From Schizochytrium sp. TIO01 (taxonomy: Eukaryota; Sar; Bigyra; Thraustochytrida; Thraustochytriidae): 64,000 nucleotides of DNA. Both the position numbers and the translations under genes were made by a program. Positions 1 through 11,172 of the stretch are shown here, piece after piece. A model generated the notes under the pieces. The model did no database searches and was not told the origin of the DNA. It saw nothing but the letters and a program-made list of their open reading frames with translations. The stretch lies in NCBI GenBank assembly GCA_004764695.1, contig SMSO01000031.1, forward strand, positions 3,333,048 to 3,397,047. Direction: 5' to 3'. How positions within the stretch are numbered: position 1 is the stretch's first letter; every line of letters begins with the position of its first letter.

Positions 1-2351
1 ACGCGTCTGCACGCGAACCCCACTAATCGAGAGTATTTTCACGCGAGATGAAGTTGTGGTGCGAATAAATAGCCAGCAGGCTTCGCTAGAAGACTCTCTG
101 GAACGACTTTGGGGCCCGTGGGTGTTATGATTGTTTGCTCAACCATTTGCGCGAAACTTTCAAGTTCACCAACTTTCAATTTATAATTTCTAACTTTAAC
201 TTTCGAGAAAAAAGAAAAGAGGAGATGTTGAGATGCACCTTTTCATAAGCTTTCATGAAAATAAGTTGCATGCACTCCTCAAACGAACATTGAGGTGAGC
301 AAGCTAGCTACAGCGCCCATATTAGTTTACAAGCATCATGCTAATTGCAAAGCGATCACTGGATGCAAGGACAAAAGGCTGGTCAGGAGCGATAGTATTG
401 ACAAAACATACTAAGCGTTCTACAACTGATCATCATCAATTAAACCGTAAAAAATACTAAACCCAACTTCTGAACTATAGCTGATGGGTGTGCACTGTAA
501 TCATCGTTATCATGATGCTGAAAACCAAGAACTCAAATAAGTACTCTCAAGGTGAAGAAGTTGAAAAGGTATACGAGGTATTGGGTCAGTGATCAAAGGT
601 TGTTCTTCTGTCCAGCTCAGAGATCTTCTACGCTTAATATAACCAGCGCCTAAATTAAATGCGTTGGTATTTTAAACCCTCAAGACTTTAACGTCTGTGT
701 TTGCCTGCGATTCTAAATGTTTTCCGTTCTTTCTCTCTTTCTCTTTGGTTCATTCAGAGAAGGTTACTGGCAGTAGTGGGATGGGACATTCTCTAGTTCA
801 TCAACAAGTTAGCTCTGGTCACCGAGGAAAAGCTTCATGAGCTAGCATATAGAGACATGATCCAAGACATTCTTGTCTCGCAGTCTCCACCTCCTCAGCA
901 CAAAATTTACACAACCTTCTCTTCTCCTCATTACCGTCAAAACGATTCCCTGTCTTGATTCTCCCAAGACGTACTCTTGCAACATCGGGATAGCGCTCCT
1001 GTGTCCCCATTTTCGCCCCTTAGCATGGTTGCAATAGAGAAAGTCGTATAAAAAGATTCCTTTCCTCTTGCTCCTCACTGTGTGCAAATGAAGTGAAAAG
1101 TTCATCATTCTTTCTGGATAATCAGCCTGCATCTTACTCCTTATTGATTTTAATTACTTGTGCCATCGGAAGCAACCGCAGCACATGAGAAAGGTGTGCA
1201 CACTGAGCGTGCAGGCGCATCGCAATTGTTTTCAATGATTCGTGTTCGAGAAAACAACTTCTCGTGGAACGCGCCCAAGCACGTCACGCAACACACGTCC
1301 AGTCATCAGACAACATCGCGCTCCATCCTCTCAGTGGGTGCAACCAGAGCTTGTGGTAGCACTCTCCATCAAAAATACTGCTGTCAGCGCGTGCCGCTCG
1401 CGCTCTAAGACTAATACTGCTTCTGTTTCTTTTATTGAATTAAAAAACCAACATCCTAAGATTAGCAGTAAGCTCAAACATAACTATCCTCGGTCCTCGG
1501 CAGCTCGGAGATGATAGTGACAATCAATTATTGAATGTGCAAAGCTGCCCCAGGGGAAAGTGCACTTACTGGTTCGCTTCTTACAAATCGGAGTTTCATA
1601 TCTCCAGACGACAACGGCAATGTGATACACTTTAAATTGGGCTGAGGGGGCAACTTGTGCAGCGTGATGCACTCTTCAATAGTAAGAAAGAAGTAGAGCA
1701 TTTGTGATCGCATGTCAGCACGGCCAAGGGCTCGGAATAGAAATTGAGAAATTAACAGCCTGAGCAATCAATGCTTTTACCAAAAGAAGTAATAACAAAA
1801 AATTATCAAAAATTGAAAGAGAGTGTGTGCACGCTCTGTTTGTCTAGCGATAGAGAGCCCTTGTATTCGTAGTTCAATGCACAGTGGCTTCGGGGCGAGA
1901 GCTAGTAATGTTCTTACCATTTTGGAGAGGGCCTTGTATTATTCCTTTACCTTCCGTGAGTCCAATTTGGTAAATTGGGTTTCAAACAAGAGAGCAGTTA
2001 TAGCTTAGTGAATTACATTAATCGTTGTATGGGCGAGAGTGGGATGGTCTTCCAGATGCGACCTAGTATCATATTCCTTAAGTATATTATTCGTTGTTGA
2101 TTATAAGAACACAGAACTGGAATTCTGGAGCCAAAAAAAGCAGTATGCTACTAAATAGTCTGAGACTGGTGTTCTGAAAGTGCAAAACTATACATTTTCT
2201 GGACTAGGCTTGTTATAGAAAGAACCAGCTTGATTTGTAATATATCATAGAGCCCCTTTGGAGAGGTTGACCCCTTTTGAAATACTGCGGAAGGAATAGT
2301 CTGAAGTGAATGAATCTTTTTCCAAGTTTTCTTTATTAATACATACCATTT
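1..2351. other. intergenic spacer, no intact gene
   Basis: No reading frame here looks like a real protein: the open frames are short, overlap on both strands and have no recognisable motif. The one exception is a degenerate retrotransposon-like trace around 819-1132, listed separately. The composition is AT-rich and mixed. I see no tRNA or other RNA gene. Confidence 0.6.
819..1132 (-). mobile_element. possible decayed C-terminal end of a non-LTR (LINE-type) retrotransposon
   Basis: Two overlapping minus-strand frames (819-1010 and 842-1132) together resemble the tail of a LINE reverse-transcriptase protein. The frame ending at 819 reads ARVRLGRIKTGN, then a CKFC pair, then EEVET and two more cysteines. 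LINE proteins typically end with an Arg/Leu/Gly-rich segment, a CxxC, 'ET', a His and a Cys. The His position appears replaced and the frame is broken, so this would be a dead fragment. No upstream reverse-transcriptase core is visible. The match is by pattern only and could be chance. Confidence 0.3.
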
Positions 2352-3488
2352 CTATTTGGATAGATCACGAGAAGATGTGGATGCTACTACTCCAGAGCGG
2401 GCCCAAACTAGTCTTGTCGAAGCACGCTCAGTAGTATCACTGCGCTTGCGTTTTGTAGAACGAGAAGGCTCTGCTTCTCCAGCAGTGAGAATCTCGGAAT
2501 AGTCTCCATCCGCTTGAACCAGCAATTTATCTACGTCAAAAATTGACGGAATTTCTTTGTTATCACATACCATGTCATTTGCATATAATGCTTCAAGACC
2601 ACGCAATACGTTAGACCCTTCAAGCCGAATATAACATTGAAAGTTTTCCACATCAGTGCGAGACTCATCCTCCGATCGAAGGTCATCTTTCGATTTAAGA
2701 CAGACTGTACGCAGCCCCGCGCCTTCTATATCATCGTCATGATTACCCTTGCTAATAGTTGGACATGTAAACCTTTGAGCTGGAGCGCGAGCTTCTGTCT
2801 TCCGAATGACACGGTTTCCGTCCTTGCCCTTGAGCTGAGAAAGAGCATCACGATCGCGCTCATCTCCCAGAATCTTATTTATCACAGCACGACGACGCTT
2901 GGCTAAACTCGCCTGGTCTTGCAGAGGATCGTGATCAAAAACTTCTGCGCATAACCGATAGGCGCTAAATGCACCCTGACTTAGTTTACGTAGCGCAAGA
3001 TCCTTGAGCGTCGTAACGTCCTTGCCAAAAAGAGGGAGTTCTTCAACGTTGGAACATTGGAAAACATTACTCAGAGCCTGGCAAAAGATTGGGGTAGCAT
3101 CCTTGCCTCGGAAAGGTGTCACAAAGATAAATTTGGAGTGAGGAGGGTATACAACAAAAACATTCTCTTGCGTCAGCAATTGAATTCCTGTTTTCCCCTT
3201 GAGCTGAATCCAAAGGCTCTCTTTGAACTCCGCAGCCTTGACGGAAAGGGTGAAAAATGGCGCTAACGCCTCCTTCAAGGCGTACTCGAAGGATTCTGGA
3301 TCCCGAATTCCTGTTCGTCGAACCCCTTGCAATCGATAAACTCCCCAGTTTCTTCGCCCTGGGTCCTGCACAATATCTGCAAGGCCACGCACGTTAATTT
3401 TGGAGACCGAGTTTGACACTGCATCTGATCGGGCTTGGGCCCGAGCCCCAGACCTCACACTCGACGCCTTGGTCGATCTTCTCGGCAT
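2352..3488 (-). CDS. CENP-N/Chl4-like kinetochore protein
   Basis: 378 residues from the first ATG (the frame extends four codons further to a TTG). CENP-N (Chl4 in yeast) belongs to the inner kinetochore CCAN and binds CENP-A nucleosomes together with CENP-L. The match is by pattern to the CENP-N core: a segment LADIVQ..RRNWGVYRL, then PESFEYALKEAL, ESLWIQL, a VFVVYPPHSKFIFVTP strand pair, and a TPIFCQALSNVF helix. A C-terminal strand-helix follows (FQCYIRLEGSNVLRGLEAL). These come in the same order and spacing as in animal CENP-N. The N-terminal pyrin-like domain of CENP-N appears to be missing; only a basic Ser/Arg-rich stretch of about 35 residues precedes the core. The C-terminus is a basic tail containing KRKR. 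The gene is divergent from the FHA gene at 4770. Identity is fairly secure but rests on remembered family patterns, not a search. Confidence 0.7.
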   Translation of the reverse strand: MPRRSTKASSVRSGARAQARSDAVSNSVSKINVRGLADIVQDPGRRNWGVYRLQGVRRTGIRDPESFEYALKEALAPFFTLSVKAAEFKESLWIQLKGKTGIQLLTQENVFVVYPPHSKFIFVTPFRGKDATPIFCQALSNVFQCSNVEELPLFGKDVTTLKDLALRKLSQGAFSAYRLCAEVFDHDPLQDQASLAKRRRAVINKILGDERDRDALSQLKGKDGNRVIRKTEARAPAQRFTCPTISKGNHDDDIEGAGLRTVCLKSKDDLRSEDESRTDVENFQCYIRLEGSNVLRGLEALYANDMVCDNKEIPSIFDVDKLLVQADGDYSEILTAGEAEPSRSTKRKRSDTTERASTRLVWARSGVVASTSSRDLSK

Positions 3489-4769
3489 GGTCGTAAGCAA
3501 TCAAACACTCAAGCTTCAATGACAAGAACGGATTAAAACAAGCTTTGAAGTTGATGATTGGGGTATATTTGTGTTCTCGCCCCCCCTTCAAACCCGCTCC
3601 AAAGGGCTTGCGCTCTCAGCCGTGGTAAATCGAAGGAGCCCAAAGACCACCGACTCAGCCGACGCTGATGCCTTCCTACCCAAAGCAGACGGATGAGAAT
3701 ATAAGCACGAAGGCTTTCCCTTAGACCTCCTCAAGCCAAACCATTCAACGACTGGTACTTTCAATTGTACAGCGCACGGAGCGCCCTTTCCAAGAGACCT
3801 TCTTGATTTAAGGAAAATACTCTCGATTTCCATCATCTTCTTCTGCCGTCTGCTACGGTTGTAATCATAGGGCCCTAATATTACAATTTTAACTACCATA
3901 CTAGTATAAAATGAAGTACTATTTAGCATGACCTTTTCTCTTTGCTTTTCTTTTTTCTTTTCTTCTATTAAGTAGGCACTATGTAAGTACTATGGGTTGC
4001 GAAGCGTGTAAAAAACTAACACAAAATGCCGCGGGATCCTCGCGCCAGAGCGTCATAAAATGTTCAGGACTGATTGACTTGCTGACCCGAGTAGTGACGA
4101 CATATACGTTGACTTGAGTTCAACCTTCAATGTCCCTAGACGAGTATCGGAAAACCGATATCTATTTCCGATATGGAAAATGGAGCATTTTTAATTCATT
4201 TATTTTACAAACTGAGTCGAATAGGCCAGTTCATAGATTCTCGCTCTCTTACTACGAGCATCAATTCGCATGTGTCAATCCCATAAAACTTCAGAGAATA
4301 AATTGGAATACTGCACTTTAAAAAAAGGAATTAAAAAAATCATTGCAACAAAGACATCTCAACCTTGTCCATATCGCTGATGGTCAGGGAATAGGTTCGT
4401 TTCACGCAATTTTGATGCACCCTTAGCCTGCTATTTGGTTCAGAGTTAGCTTATAGATCATAGACCATGGGAATGCTATCACCAACTTTCTTAAACGCAT
4501 CAAATTACTGAACTATCTTCGGCCAAACCCTTTCTGATGAACCCCCGAACTACCTCCATTAGTCCCGAGATCGTAACGGATATTTATTTATAAAGTCATC
4601 TCAAAATAAGCATTTTGTGGAAAATATAGAATACGAGTGTTTTTCTCACCATTTACAATGTGGCAAAGTACTCGATAAAGGAGGCTTCTTGTAGCAAGGG
4701 GAATCAGCGGGAGTTAGAGAAAGCAAAAAGGGCTTGTTATGCAAACAAGAGCCCAGTTTTGAGTGCCCT
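3489..4769. other. spacer between divergent genes
   Basis: About 1.3 kb separates the CENP-N-like gene (-) from the FHA gene (+), so it must hold both promoters. A 113-codon minus-strand ATG frame (3588-3929) lies just upstream of the CENP-N-like gene, but it has no recognisable domain and does not resemble the missing CENP-N N-terminus. I see nothing else I can name. Confidence 0.5.
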
Positions 4770-6665
4770 ATGGAGGTGGTGTCTCAGCAGGTATGTAGCA
4801 AATTGCGACGTGACTTATTACCTATCGTAGAGGAGTCACGCCAACAGGTTCACCATCTACTGAAACTTATCAATGACCGAAAGCAAGGCGAAAGAGTCCG
4901 CACGCAGCTGCTTCAAAAATGGGAAGGGAAAGTATCACCACTTCAACTCTTGGAAAGCTTGAGGCCACCTTTATATGAACGAGACATCAACACCCCAGCC
5001 ATCTGCCTTTGGATGATATTGCGGTCATCGATTGGCAGACGTCGTTTCCAACTTCAAAGAGAGCTGTACGATTCCTCTCTTAACACAATTGCTCGTCTCG
5101 AGCGTATGAACATTTTCCTTGAGCAAGAGAAAGGTCTTGCCAAACGTTACCTCCAAAACAATGATCTTCATGACCTAAGATTTCGGCTCCAAAGACATCT
5201 TTCCAAGCGAGAAGGGTTCGTGAGGAGCAGCATTTCGTTCAATACTGACGCCTTCATTGACGCCCAATTCCTCGCCGAGACCTTAGCAGATGCGAAGCCA
5301 AGATTAGCTAAAGTTTTGAAAGAACAATATGATGCTTTTGATGCACTGGAAACTAAGTGTATGGCAGAGGCTCTAATTTATCTCCAGCGTTACTTTCGGC
5401 GGCAAGTGTGGCAACGAAAGTTTTCATTACTTCTATTTAAACGCAGAGAACAGAAACGCAGAGTGCGAAGGTCGCGTCGTCTCTTTGTGGAGCGAGCACT
5501 CATGCGGCGAGAGGACCAAAGCGCAAAACGCATGCAACAAGCACATAGAGCAGCAAGTATGTTCCAAAAATTACTTCGTGCTCATCTTTATCGTATTCAC
5601 CAACCAAAACGTAAAACAGAACGGCCAACAAGCCATTCATTACTTGAAGAAAACAAACGTGAACTAACCGGAGCTCAGCGAAAGAAACTTGAAGAAGAGC
5701 GTCGTCAAGATGAAGCGATCAAAGCCAAGTTAAGAGCTGAAATTGAGTCTGAAAAAAGACTAGCAGCTTGGCGTTGCGAGGACTGTGCTAAGCTCAGCAT
5801 GCCCACAAAACGTTTTAAAACATGGAAAGACGTTGACGAGCACATCCAGGGCCACAAGATGCTCCAGGAGAGAAAAATGACAGTCAAGCTGCTAAAAGAA
5901 TCTACACGTCTGGATCGTCTTGACTTTAACCTAAAAAAGGAAGCTACGTTTCTGAATCTTCTCAAGCAGTCTCGTCATGAACGTCACAGGACCCGATATT
6001 CCGTTGTCCTTGTAGCTTGGCATAGCAATGTGGAAACTGAGAACAATAAAGAAACCGGAGATTTACTTCTCAATGAAGAAAAATTGCCACGGCCTCCACT
6101 CCTCGGGGCTTTGAGTGAAGAACTTTCAATACAGGACAGAGTTTTAGGCTCTAAGATTTTTAAATTAGAGGATGGGGAAAACCTTTGCGGACGTGATCGC
6201 CGTCGAGCACGGGTGCGGATTGATTCTTCGAAGTATCCAAAATTAATTTCAAAGCGACACGCTCTTATTATTGTAGAAAGACCTGATGAAAGTTCAGACT
6301 CTGATATTGAAGATGGTTCCGTAGTGGAAGATGAGGAGGAAAGGCTAACAGATGGCAGCTCGTCAACTCATCCCGGTGTGCAAATCAGCGAAAACTACTT
6401 GCGTACAGATACAAACCAAGACGGGGGTGAAAATAGAATCAAATTTTTCCGTAGTGGCCTTAAGGTGCATCTTATTGATTTGAATAGTACTAATCGTACT
6501 AGTGTGAATGGAGTCGTTATTGACCCCGACACCCCGGTAAGGCTTTGTCCAGGCGACACCGTAGCCTTTGGAGTTTGTCCAGACAATGAAGACCTTAATG
6601 GAAAGACCGACGTAGTCTACCAAGTACGATTGCTAGATAACTTCACCAACGTTATTGACCCGTAG
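4770..6665 (+). CDS. IQ-motif / C2H2 zinc finger / FHA domain protein
   Basis: 631 residues from the first ATG; the frame runs 12 codons further upstream to a TTG, which is unlikely as a eukaryotic start. The N-terminal third is helical and charged. Residues about 200-285 hold IQ-like helices (LIYLQRYFRRQVWQRKF and a second copy), the type of sequence that binds calmodulin. A C2H2-type finger follows: C336, C339, H358, H362. The C-terminus is an FHA phosphothreonine-binding domain with its hallmark residues: G474-R475, S494..H497, and N580-G581 in TSVNG. About 60 acidic, Ser-rich residues are inserted inside the FHA domain between H497 and the LNST strand. I do not recognise a named orthologue. 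The architecture suggests a phospho-dependent scaffold, possibly Ca/calmodulin-linked. It is convergent with SDA1, 248 bp away. Confidence 0.85.
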   Translation: MEVVSQQVCSKLRRDLLPIVEESRQQVHHLLKLINDRKQGERVRTQLLQKWEGKVSPLQLLESLRPPLYERDINTPAICLWMILRSSIGRRRFQLQRELYDSSLNTIARLERMNIFLEQEKGLAKRYLQNNDLHDLRFRLQRHLSKREGFVRSSISFNTDAFIDAQFLAETLADAKPRLAKVLKEQYDAFDALETKCMAEALIYLQRYFRRQVWQRKFSLLLFKRREQKRRVRRSRRLFVERALMRREDQSAKRMQQAHRAASMFQKLLRAHLYRIHQPKRKTERPTSHSLLEENKRELTGAQRKKLEEERRQDEAIKAKLRAEIESEKRLAAWRCEDCAKLSMPTKRFKTWKDVDEHIQGHKMLQERKMTVKLLKESTRLDRLDFNLKKEATFLNLLKQSRHERHRTRYSVVLVAWHSNVETENNKETGDLLLNEEKLPRPPLLGALSEELSIQDRVLGSKIFKLEDGENLCGRDRRRARVRIDSSKYPKLISKRHALIIVERPDESSDSDIEDGSVVEDEEERLTDGSSSTHPGVQISENYLRTDTNQDGGENRIKFFRSGLKVHLIDLNSTNRTSVNGVVIDPDTPVRLCPGDTVAFGVCPDNEDLNGKTDVVYQVRLLDNFTNVIDP

Positions 6666-6913
6666 TATTGTAAAGTATAGTTTTTTACAAAAGTATTTTC
6701 TTAAAGGTTCAGAACGACTCATGCTCATGGACAAGGCAGCGCCAATAAAAGCGAAAATGCAAGAAATTGTATAGATGTAGTGGGAGGCAACTGAAGAGGA
6801 GAAAAAGAAATGCAATAACACGTTGAAAATTGTCTATAATGGTAAGAAAGATACTCGATCCAGGGACTTCCCAATACAAAATTAGGCAGGGGGTTAGGAA
6901 TGTGACGATGAAA

Positions 6914-9409
6914 TTATTTACGAACCTTCTTGGAGCGGCGACGAATCTTTTGCACAGTCTTCTTGTTGCGTTCGAGCGTTTTAATGTGTTTCTTGAGCTG
7001 CATCTGCTGCTCACGGAATGAAGATACGGTCTTGCGTTGAACCTTGCGCGACTTTTGAACCATGAGGAAGTTTTTGTTCTTGTTCTTCTCTGAGTTGTTG
7101 CTACCACCAAGGCGCTTGTTTTGCAGCTGATGAGCACCGTTGCGGCCCTCGTATACAGAGGCAAGACGCTCGGCAAGCTCACGACGGCGCTTACGAACGA
7201 CACCCTCGAGGTTGCTAGGATCGAAGGAACCATCGTTGCCCTCAGCTTCTTCCTCTTCATCCTCCTCCTCGGATGAGGACTGGTCGGAGGCGAAAGGATC
7301 GTCGTCGCTCTCAATTTCACCGTCGTCGAGTCCCTCAACTTCGAAGCCTTGCGAAGCGAGCTGTTTGAGTACCATGCTGCGTTTGTAAGATGCCTCACGC
7401 TTACGCTCAACACGGCGACGTGCGCGAGGATCACGCTTCTCCTTTTCAAGCTTGGCCTTGAGCTTGCGGATGCGCGCAAAATCTTCTTCTGTGAAGATGC
7501 GGTGAGCATCGATACGGTCCTTCTGATCAATCTTGCTCTTGCGGAGCTTCTCGAGCAGAGTTTCATCCTTAGCAGAGAGCTTTCCCTCTTCTTCTTCTTC
7601 GTCATCATCTTCCTCCATTTCCTCATCCTCATCATCCTCTTCGCCTTCCTCTTCCTCCTCTTCTTCAGCATTACTGTCAGAACGACGACGTTTCTTTGAC
7701 TTGCGAGTGGAGTCCTTCTCTTCCTCCTCGTCCTCCTCTTCCTCGTCCTCTTCCTCTTCCTCCTCTTCCTCGTCCTCTTCCTCTTCCTCCTCTTCGTCCT
7801 CTTCATCTTCAACCTCCTCCATCTCGTCATCCTCATCTTCTTCGTCGCTTTCTTCGTTTTGGGCGCGCAAGGCCGCCTCCTCCTCGAGAAGCTGCAAAAG
7901 CTCCGCACCGTCCACACCTTCTGCAACCTTGGACTCACCGTAAGCAAGGACCTTATCGACCTCATTGCGGAACTTGCCTCTTTCGCGGCGCTGGAGAATA
8001 GTCGGGTTGATCTCGCGGAGGGCATTAAGAAGGCTGCGTGCAGCGATGATAACGCTCTTGTCGCGTCTGTAGGCTTTGTAGTCCACGAGATCTTGGAAGA
8101 AGTCGTCCATACCTTCGCCAGTTGTGAGCAAAGGCACCTTGGTCACGAGCTCGCGGATGGTGTTGAGACCGACAGCCATATGCTCTGCACCAGAGCGATC
8201 GTTGATGAAGTTGTTTGCGATATGCTTGGCGACAGGCTCGAGCTCCTCGTTGGGGACGAGCTCGTGCGAGGCCTGGATCAGGTACGCGAGGATGTTAGTC
8301 ACATGACGCTGGTGCGGCGTCAAGTATCGTTGGACAAAACTGTAAAACGACAGCATGATGAGTTTGTGGTGACCCACGACACGACTGATGAGGTTCATCA
8401 TCAATAGACGCACCTCAAAGTGATCATTGGAGCCCCTGAGCTTCTTAAACAGTTTCTCGCAGAATCCCTGCGGATCACTAAGAAGATCGATTGCAGGAAA
8501 CCGAGGTGCTGCCACTCGTCGATGCTCTGCGGTAGATGAAGAGGTCACCTCCCGGGCAGCGAGCTTTGCCAGGCGTGCCTTTTTAAGCGCTTTATCTTCC
8601 TTTTCCTTCTTACGGAGCCGCGAGCGAGTCTTCTTGGAGTAGTTACGCGAGGTTTTTTGAGCTGCACGCTCAAGCTTATCGCGAGATTTTCCGGTCGAGG
8701 CCTCAAGCGCTTCTTCAATAACGTCATCCTCCTCCTCATCCTGGAGCGCATCGATTTTGTCGTCAATGCCCAGGAAGAACTGCAGGCCAATAGCGACGTT
8801 CTTGGGCTGGTTCGAAATACAGGCGTCTGCAATCATGTTCACTGTACGAGAGTCGGTCCACACGCGGCGCTTGTAGAGATCGACCATGACTTGGAGCGAC
8901 CGCTTTGCTGCGACAGAGCTAGGGTCTTCGAGCATGCTGAAAACGACATTCTGGACTTCGCGGTTAAGCTTGTGGTTGGAAGCCTTCTTGTTGATGTTGC
9001 GCACGTCAGCAACGATGTGTTTATAGAGAATATCACGTAAGTTCTTATCGCGGCATCTGAACAGCGAGAAGCACATAGAGATGAGCTCAACAGGGTCCAG
9101 TTGGTTGCGATTCCGAAGCAGAATCAAGGCCTGAAGGAGCGTTCTACGCAATTCGGGGTCCATGGCATCGTAGGACTTCTCCAGAAGACCCTTCACAGAC
9201 TGGGCAAAGCGATGTCCATCTTCAGGGTACAAGTTCGCGACCTGGCTCAGGAATGTCACCAAGCGTCCAAACTCTTTCGAGTCCTTCGGCGGTGACAGCT
9301 CAAAAATGCTCAACTGGGCATCAAAGGTCCGCAGTTGCTGCTGGAACTCCGCCTCGTACGCCTGAGGCGCCCGCTTCACCTTATTCTGAAGCAGAGCGAG
9401 GCTGAACAT
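6914..9409 (-). CDS. SDA1: SDA1-like 60S ribosome biogenesis protein
   Basis: 831 residues from an ATG. SDA1 (SDAD1 in human) is a nucleolar factor needed for maturation and export of the 60S subunit. The N-terminal helical-repeat region is typical (LPQLQ-like opening, then LALILLRNRNQLDPVELI, LFRCRDKNLRDILYKHIVADVRNIN). The C-terminus has the family's basic ending, with SNNSEKNKNKNFLMV, then SRKV and SFREQQ. Two acidic blocks stand out: residues about 520-616, almost pure Glu/Asp, and about 693-723. The protein is longer than the human one (about 690) mainly because of the first block. No intron is apparent. On the opposite strand the acidic block produces long Ser-rich frames that are shadows. 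Confidence 0.95.
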   Translation of the reverse strand: MFSLALLQNKVKRAPQAYEAEFQQQLRTFDAQLSIFELSPPKDSKEFGRLVTFLSQVANLYPEDGHRFAQSVKGLLEKSYDAMDPELRRTLLQALILLRNRNQLDPVELISMCFSLFRCRDKNLRDILYKHIVADVRNINKKASNHKLNREVQNVVFSMLEDPSSVAAKRSLQVMVDLYKRRVWTDSRTVNMIADACISNQPKNVAIGLQFFLGIDDKIDALQDEEEDDVIEEALEASTGKSRDKLERAAQKTSRNYSKKTRSRLRKKEKEDKALKKARLAKLAAREVTSSSTAEHRRVAAPRFPAIDLLSDPQGFCEKLFKKLRGSNDHFEVRLLMMNLISRVVGHHKLIMLSFYSFVQRYLTPHQRHVTNILAYLIQASHELVPNEELEPVAKHIANNFINDRSGAEHMAVGLNTIRELVTKVPLLTTGEGMDDFFQDLVDYKAYRRDKSVIIAARSLLNALREINPTILQRRERGKFRNEVDKVLAYGESKVAEGVDGAELLQLLEEEAALRAQNEESDEEDEDDEMEEVEDEEDEEEEEEEDEEEEEEEEDEEEEDEEEEKDSTRKSKKRRRSDSNAEEEEEEEGEEDDEDEEMEEDDDEEEEEGKLSAKDETLLEKLRKSKIDQKDRIDAHRIFTEEDFARIRKLKAKLEKEKRDPRARRRVERKREASYKRSMVLKQLASQGFEVEGLDDGEIESDDDPFASDQSSSEEEDEEEEAEGNDGSFDPSNLEGVVRKRRRELAERLASVYEGRNGAHQLQNKRLGGSNNSEKNKNKNFLMVQKSRKVQRKTVSSFREQQMQLKKHIKTLERNKKTVQKIRRRSKKVRK

Positions 9410-11172
9410 CGTGCCTCAAACAACCTCAAACCCAGAACACCCACGCCTCGGGCGCGACCTGTCTGGACAGTTCTTGGGCTTTGCTGCTCTTTACGGAGCT
9501 CTCGCGAGCCTTTCATTCATTCACTCATTCACTTCATTTAGTGTTTTTTCTCCCTCTTTTACTAATTAAAATTCTAACAAACCAATAGTAAAGAATGAAC
9601 ATTACAAATGCCTATACTTTCATTTTCTGAGCACCATTCTCATTCACTCCTCACCTCCAAGTCACTTAATTCCTTTTACGCACTGGCCGCAATGCGCTCC
9701 TTTCTATAACCTATTATGCCCCACTCTGGAGTATTCGCAGCCTCGCAATAGTGAACAAGACAAAATGACCTCGCCTCGTGCTGTTTCCGCCTCTTTCGAT
9801 TCCTTTTCTCTCCGCCACCAGCGATTGTCCCGGCGAAATAAGGGGGTCGGAGATACTTCGAGACTCCTCATAAACCAATTCAAAAAAACCTCGGCGAAAG
9901 CTCTTAGATTCAGAACCACCGAGGAACTCCCTCGTACCATGCTGAGAATAGGCTTTGTTAGCTGGGGCTAGGGGCATATTGTGCCGAGTCCGGTAATAGA
10001 CGTTCCCATTTTCTTGCAGAATACAATTATTAAGCAAATAAGAACGCAATTATTATCAGACTCAATTATGCAAATTCATAGCAGCGAAGAGCAACTCTTA
10101 AGTTGGCGGGTCTTCAATTCCTCATCCTGTTGAAGATTGAGCGTTTTGGAAAGCCGTGCGGCCTATTGAGCATGGAAGCAACTCCCTAAGTCGCTAGCGG
10201 TGTTCATGTTTGTCCTCGAAGGCCTCTAAATGATGAGCAGGCTTGGTAAATAGAGCGAAAAGGTGAGTGAGGAAGTCTTAGCATCTACTGGCTCCTGGGA
10301 AGTGAAGGGAAGAGAGGGAGGGGGGCAGTGTAACAACGGCCAAGTTAGAACCCCCTTTTATGACCGCTGTCCTTTACAAAGCTATTCATGAATGACTTCC
10401 TTCGTACCCCTCATTCGAAAGGGCTTGTTCCTGAGTCTTTTAATTAAAATAGGTACGGTGCGTTGTGTGACCAGTTTGTTATAAACGGGTACTAGAAACG
10501 AAGAGATCGCATGAGCCTTCACTGCTGTGAACTGGTGTCGAAAATTGGCGTTGTTGATTCAGGAGAGACGTGGATGACTTATGTATGTATACGTAGATTA
10601 ACCTTTTCTGCTGTCACAGATGTTCTTCTATAAAATTCAACCCGTGGATACGATGGACCTATCGACCATTCTCCTGTAGTTTGCATAACACGATAAGCTG
10701 AAGGGGTAACTAGTAAGACTATGTCAAATTCCGAATCCCTTCCTTCGAGTCGTGGTGGCTTGTGACTGTGTCTTCAAAATATCTTCGCGTTGAAGGATTT
10801 CGTTTTCTCTGGCTTTTCTAGGCCTCTATTCAGTTCTATTGCTAATTTGGGTATGCAACACACCTCCTAACTTTCACCCTAGGAGTCTGTCTACGACTGG
10901 TTCGATTCAGTGAAGATTAGGTCACTTGGGAACATCAATCTCATATGATGATTTACTGCTTCAATAACCCATTTGGTTGTTGCACACACGCGCTAGTATT
11001 GAGATGGGTATATTGGTCCGCGTTAAGCTGACTAGGTCCCAACTTTGTGAGTCGACTGCTTCATGAAGCAAAACCAAAACAAGAACCCATCAAGAAGACC
11101 AAGCAGCAAATCTTGTCACCACTCCTATTACAAAGACATCTTCAAGACTTTGTCCCTTTTCCAGCAAGCAAC
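9410..11172. other. intergenic spacer
   Basis: About 1.8 kb between the SDA1 promoter side and the first Cys-rich gene. A 68-codon ATG frame at 9765-9971 (+), rich in Ser and Arg, is the only candidate and has no recognisable motif. A tRNA B-box-like string near 10897 has no matching arms. The last 100 bp before 11173 are CAA/AAC-rich, a plausible 5' leader. Confidence 0.5.

Noticed and set aside
7533-7943. 136-codon poly-Ser frame on +
   Set aside because: Antisense of the SDA1 acidic block; low complexity and starting at TTG.
6709-8025. 438-codon minus-strand frame rich in Arg/Lys
   Set aside because: It is a frame-shifted shadow of SDA1 on the same strand, created by the Glu/Asp-coding tract.
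10880-10920. tRNA B-box-like string GGTTCGATTC
   Set aside because: The flanks do not form a T-stem, and no A-box or acceptor stem is found at the right distance.
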